Positions 61,130-64,000 of a DNA stretch of 64,000 nucleotides are shown one piece after another. The number at the start of each line of letters is the position of its first letter. Within the stretch, counting starts at the first letter, position 1. Position numbers and translations under genes: made by a program. The DNA is from Mycobacterium sp. JS623 (GTDB lineage: Bacteria > Actinomycetota > Actinomycetes > Mycobacteriales > Mycobacteriaceae): the NCBI RefSeq assembly GCF_000328565.1, contig NC_019966.1, forward strand, positions 4,712,001 to 4,776,000, in the 5' to 3' direction. The notes under the pieces were generated by a model. It saw only the letters and a list, made by a program, of their open reading frames with translations, was not told the origin of the DNA and searched no databases.

Positions 61130-62826
61130 TCGTGCTTCCGCTTTGACTTGCCTGGTGGCCGCTTCGATCCTTGCCCACTACGGTCCGGTTGGAGGTTGAT
61201 CAGATTACCCTGAATACGGGTCTTCTCAAGGGCTTTCAACGTCTCTCTGGACAACTTCGCGGGCAATTCGACCAGCGAATGGTCGGGTCGGATCGTGATA
61301 TGACCGAAGTCGCTGCGATGCAACCCGCCCTCGTTGGCGATCGCGCCGACGATCGCGCCGGGCATCACCTTGTGCCGCTTGCCCACCGAAATGCGATACG
61401 TGGCAAGGTCGGTGCGACGCTCACGCGGCTTGCGCGGACCGTCATCGCGCGATCCGCGGTCGGGCCGCTCCCGCCGCTTCTCCGGCGGCGGCTCGGTCAT
61501 CAGGAACTCTTCGCCGTCGCGACTCTGCAGTGCAAGCGCGGCGGCGATGTCGGCCATCGGCACGTCGTTATCGCGCTCGTAGCCCTCAATCAGCTTGCGG
61601 AACAAGTCGATTCCCGGAGCGCTGAGCGCTGTGGTGATCGAATCGCGGAACTTCTCCACCCGCTGAGCGTTGACGTCGTCGACCGAGGGCAACTGCGACT
61701 CGACGAGCTTCTGCCGGGTGACGCGCTCGATCGAGTTGAGCAGGTGGCGTTCGCGCGGGGTGACGAACAGCAGCGCCGTCCCCGACCGGCCGGCCCGACC
61801 CGTGCGCCCGATCCGGTGCACGTAGGACTCGGGGTCGTGCGGGATGTCGTAGTTCAGCACGTGCGAGATGCGTTCGACGTCAAGGCCGCGCGCGGCCACG
61901 TCGGTGGCGATCAGGATGTCGAGCGAACCGTTCTTGAGCGAGTTGATCGTTCGCTCACGCACCGCCTGCGGGATGTCGCCGTTGATCGCGGCCGCGGAGA
62001 ACCCCCGCGCCCGAAGCTTCTCGGCGACCTCCTCGGTGGCCTGTTTGGTGCGGACGAACACGATCATCGCCTCGAAGGGCTCGACCTCGAGCAGCCGCGT
62101 CAGCGCATCCATCTTGCGCGGACCCGCCACCTGGATGTAGCGCTGCGAGATGTTCTCGGCGGTCTGCGTTTTCGACTTGACCGTCACCTCGACCGGGTCG
62201 TGCAGGTATTTCTTGGTGATCTTGCGGATCCCGGGCGGCATCGTCGCCGAGAACAGCGCGACCTGCTTGTACTCCGGGGTGTCCGCGAGGATGCGCTCGA
62301 CGTCCTCGGCGAACCCCATCTGCAGCATCTCGTCGGCCTCGTCGAGCACCATGTAGTCGAGGTGGCTGACGTCGAGGGTGCCCTTTTCGAGGTGGTCGAT
62401 CACCCGTCCCGGTGTACCGACGACGACCTGCGCGCCGCGCTTGAGCCCGGCAAGCTGCGGACCGTAGGAAGATCCGCCGTAGACCGGCAGAACATTGACA
62501 TGCAGGTGCGCGCCGTAGCGGCTGAATGCCTCAGCCACTTGCAGCGCGAGCTCGCGGGTCGGGGCGAGGACGAGGGCTTGGGTGACGCGGCTGGTCGGGT
62601 CGATCTTGGACAGGATCGGGATCGCGAATGCGGCGGTTTTGCCGGTGCCGGTCTGCGCGAGGCCGACGACGTCGGAGCCCGCCATCATGGCCGGGATGGT
62701 CGCGGCTTGGATGGCCGACGGCGACTCGTATCCGACGTCGCCGATGGCCTGCAGCACCGCGGGGTGAATCTGCAGATCAGCGAATGTCAGATCGGCGCTG
62801 GTCGGATCTGGTTCAGAGGTCGTCAT
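61126..62826 (-). CDS. deaD: DEAD-box RNA helicase DeaD (Rv1253 orthologue)
   Basis: A 566-aa ATP-dependent RNA helicase. Motif I AQTGTGKT (residues 57-64), Q motif upstream, motif II VLDEADEML, motif III SAT, motif VI HRIGRTGRAGR. The C-terminal DbpA-like RNA-binding domain (about 470-545) and basic tail (GSKRPPGKSKRKHE) mark the DeaD/CsdA group. Roles in ribosome assembly and mRNA decay, especially in the cold, are known for the family. It is divergent from lprE (87-nt gap). Confidence 0.95.
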   Translation of the reverse strand: MTTSEPDPTSADLTFADLQIHPAVLQAIGDVGYESPSAIQAATIPAMMAGSDVVGLAQTGTGKTAAFAIPILSKIDPTSRVTQALVLAPTRELALQVAEAFSRYGAHLHVNVLPVYGGSSYGPQLAGLKRGAQVVVGTPGRVIDHLEKGTLDVSHLDYMVLDEADEMLQMGFAEDVERILADTPEYKQVALFSATMPPGIRKITKKYLHDPVEVTVKSKTQTAENISQRYIQVAGPRKMDALTRLLEVEPFEAMIVFVRTKQATEEVAEKLRARGFSAAAINGDIPQAVRERTINSLKNGSLDILIATDVAARGLDVERISHVLNYDIPHDPESYVHRIGRTGRAGRSGTALLFVTPRERHLLNSIERVTRQKLVESQLPSVDDVNAQRVEKFRDSITTALSAPGIDLFRKLIEGYERDNDVPMADIAAALALQSRDGEEFLMTEPPPEKRRERPDRGSRDDGPRKPRERRTDLATYRISVGKRHKVMPGAIVGAIANEGGLHRSDFGHITIRPDHSLVELPAKLSRETLKALEKTRIQGNLINLQPDRSGQGSKRPPGKSKRKHE

Positions 62827-62913
62827 CTCGCAGGAAGTCTAGTGGTTGGGAGTGCGATTCCCCGCCGCGCGCCTGTCTGCGGGCCCGTGGTCTTGACGGT
62901 AGGTTCCGTCGGT

Positions 62914-63462
62914 GTGAAGTGGGCGGTCCTCCTTGTCGCGGCGACGGTCGCTGTCGCGGGCTGCGGATCGGGCGACTCGACGGTGTCCAAGACGCCGGAG
63001 CCGACCGTGGCGACCGCTGCACCTGCCCCGGCGTTGCCCCCACCGCCGCCCGTCGTCGCACCCACGGTCACCGCTTCCGCCGACCCATGCGCGGTCAACC
63101 TCGCCGCGCCGGAGATCGCCAAGGCCGTCTCGGAGTTGCCCCGCGATCCGCGCAGCAATCAGGCCTGGAGCCCCGAGCCACTGGCAGGCAACTACAACGA
63201 ATGCGCACAATTGTCCGCGGTCATCGTCAAGGCCAACACCAACTCGGATAATCCGAACACCCGCGCCGTGCTGTTTCACCTCGGCAAGTTCATCCCGACC
63301 GGCGTGCCGGACACCTACGGGTTTAACGGCGTCGACGAGTCCGCCACCACCGGCGACACGATCGCGCTGAAGTACTCCGGCGGAATCCAAGGCCTCGACA
63401 GCGTGGTGAAGTTCCGGTGGAACGGCAACGGTGTCGAGCTGATCGGCAACACGCCGGGCTAG
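62914..63462 (+). CDS. lprE: Lipoprotein LprE (Rv1252c orthologue)
   Basis: A 182-aa exported lipoprotein. A short signal peptide from GTG 62914 ends VAATVAVAGC (lipobox). Then come a Pro/Ala-rich linker (APAPALPPPPPVVAP) and a globular domain with PCAVNLAAPEIAKAVSELPR, NYNECAQLSAVIVKANTNSD and VKFRWNGNGVELIGNTPG, nearly the same as M. tuberculosis LprE, a lipoprotein studied as a virulence-related factor. The frame is open far upstream, but that is antisense to deaD. Confidence 0.92.
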   Translation: MKWAVLLVAATVAVAGCGSGDSTVSKTPEPTVATAAPAPALPPPPPVVAPTVTASADPCAVNLAAPEIAKAVSELPRDPRSNQAWSPEPLAGNYNECAQLSAVIVKANTNSDNPNTRAVLFHLGKFIPTGVPDTYGFNGVDESATTGDTIALKYSGGIQGLDSVVKFRWNGNGVELIGNTPG

Positions 63463-63476
63463 TCCTTGGCGCGAAC

Positions 63477-63489
63477 GTGGGTTACCCAC
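63477..63489. terminator. Hairpin between lprE and the DUF559 gene
   Basis: GTGGG-TTA-CCCAC is a perfect 5-bp stem, followed 4 nt later by TTTT. It sits in the 51-nt gap between the convergent lprE and DUF559 genes. Could terminate lprE transcription. Confidence 0.45.
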
Positions 63490-63513
63490 ACGCTTTTGTG
63501 TGTGACGCGTGCA

Positions 63514-64000
63514 TCAAGCCCACTCTCGGCGGACCGGATCTAGCCAAGAGATACGCGCGTCGAGTCGGACTTCCTGCCAATGGGGCCAACCCGCCGCGCA
63601 CGCCGCATCACGCACGCGAGCGAGGAAAACATGAGACCGGTATCGCAAGTGATCACGGCTCAACCGGATGATCAACCAGCCCTGAGCGACGAGCCGGGCT
63701 AGTCGGTCGATGTCGCGGGCATGCTGGTCGGGGTCATCCCAGTGTTGAGGACCGTCGTATTCGACGCCAACCTTCCACTCCTCCCACCCCATGTCGACGC
63801 GCCCGACGAATTCCCCGAACTCATCGAGGACGACGATCTGCGTTTGAGGCTTCGGAAACCCGGCGGCGATCAACAGCAGGCGCGTCCGGGTTTCCTGCGG
63901 TGACTCTGCGCGGCCGTCCATCAGGTCCAGGACACGCCGCAGTTGAAGCATGCCGCGCGCGCCGCGATGGTTTTGGGCGAGACCCTCGACATCTACCGCC
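63514..64000 (-). CDS. DUF559/AbiEi-like protein, C-terminal part (cut by window edge)
   Basis: The C-terminal 161 residues or so of a protein reading leftward from beyond the window. The frame is open to the edge (EGLAQNHRGARGMLQLRRVL). It shares the layout of the gene at 20519-21427: compare GRAESPQETRTRLLLIAAGF here with GRSESPMESEARLVFIDGGL there. The nuclease-like core is RVDMGWEEWKVGVEYDGPQH followed by DIDRLARLVAQGWLIIRL. The paralogues are clearly divergent. No palindromic repeat is seen at its 3' end. The N-terminal winged-helix domain cannot be checked. Confidence 0.8.
   Translation of the reverse strand, partial: AVDVEGLAQNHRGARGMLQLRRVLDLMDGRAESPQETRTRLLLIAAGFPKPQTQIVVLDEFGEFVGRVDMGWEEWKVGVEYDGPQHWDDPDQHARDIDRLARLVAQGWLIIRLSRDHLRYRSHVFLARVRDAACAAGWPHWQEVRLDARISWLDPVRREWA

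Noticed and set aside
61171..62880. Long plus-strand frame across deaD, upstream of lprE
   Set aside because: It is antisense to an unambiguous DEAD-box helicase; only the part from GTG 62914 (LprE) looks like protein.
1..64000. CRISPR arrays, tRNA or rRNA genes, prophage or insertion sequences
   Set aside because: None seen: no regularly spaced repeats, no tRNA-like cloverleaf I could recognise, no integrase, transposase or phage structural genes.

Overview
The window looks like chromosomal DNA of a mycobacterium, probably a fast-growing Mycolicibacterium-type species. It is uniformly GC-rich. From 16.5 kb to the end it carries an ordered set of genes whose products I recognise as orthologues of M. 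tuberculosis Rv1279 back to Rv1252c: a GMC oxidoreductase, the Rv1278/Rv1277 SbcC/SbcD-like pair, a SixA-like phosphatase, lprC, lprB, the Rv1273c/Rv1272c ABC exporter, the Rv1264-type adenylyl cyclase, amiB2, a HIT protein, a Ddn-like protein, udgB, tap, an FAD oxidase, cyp130 with its TetR, an acyltransferase, deaD and lprE. The oppBCDA operon at 2.8-8.2 kb matches Rv1283c-Rv1280c. Protein matches are from memory of the families; no search was run.

Layout. 0-2.5 kb: a two-component system (tcrXY-like, kinase cut by the window edge), a tandem 77-bp MIRU-like repeat leading into a membrane protein gene, and two small secreted or membrane proteins. 2.7-8.2 kb: oppBCDA peptide importer. 8.2-16.5 kb: an accessory block between the oppA and Rv1279 orthologues, holding an alpha/beta hydrolase, a DszC-like flavoenzyme, an OpuC/ProX-type quaternary-amine importer in one operon with an IclR regulator, and a divergent histidine-ammonia-lyase-like enzyme whose MIO-forming triad is altered. 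16.5-31 kb: GMC oxidoreductase, drug-type MFS pump with HxlR regulator, a DUF559 protein bracketed by palindromic repeats, the SbcCD-like pair, phosphatase, lipoproteins and a heterodimeric ABC exporter.

31-42.5 kb is a second accessory block: a molybdopterin oxidoreductase, a decayed MerR/methyltransferase pair, D-aminoacyl-tRNA deacylase, a copper-response cluster (two RicR/CsoR-like palindromes, methyltransferase, DUF305 lipoprotein, CopZ, a frameshifted membrane protein, copper P-type ATPase), a 13E12/DUF222 HNH protein and a glycosyltransferase. 42.6-63.5 kb returns to the Rv1264-Rv1252c backbone, with additions (deoxyinosine glycosylase, AraC, MFS, VOC, LLM oxidoreductase, a large LuxR regulator, FocA-type channel). 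The right edge cuts a second DUF559 gene.

The most novel-looking unit is the IclR/quaternary-amine importer/HAL-like lyase cluster at 10.8-16.5 kb: a regulator, a five-gene uptake operon and a divergent C-N lyase homologue that appears unable to form the normal MIO cofactor. Other unusual items are the 56-bp palindromic repeat family (three copies), the 77-bp repeat encoding chained mini-ORFs, the copper regulon with an unexpected methyltransferase, and three sites of gene decay or frameshift. I saw no tRNA, rRNA, CRISPR array, insertion sequence or prophage.
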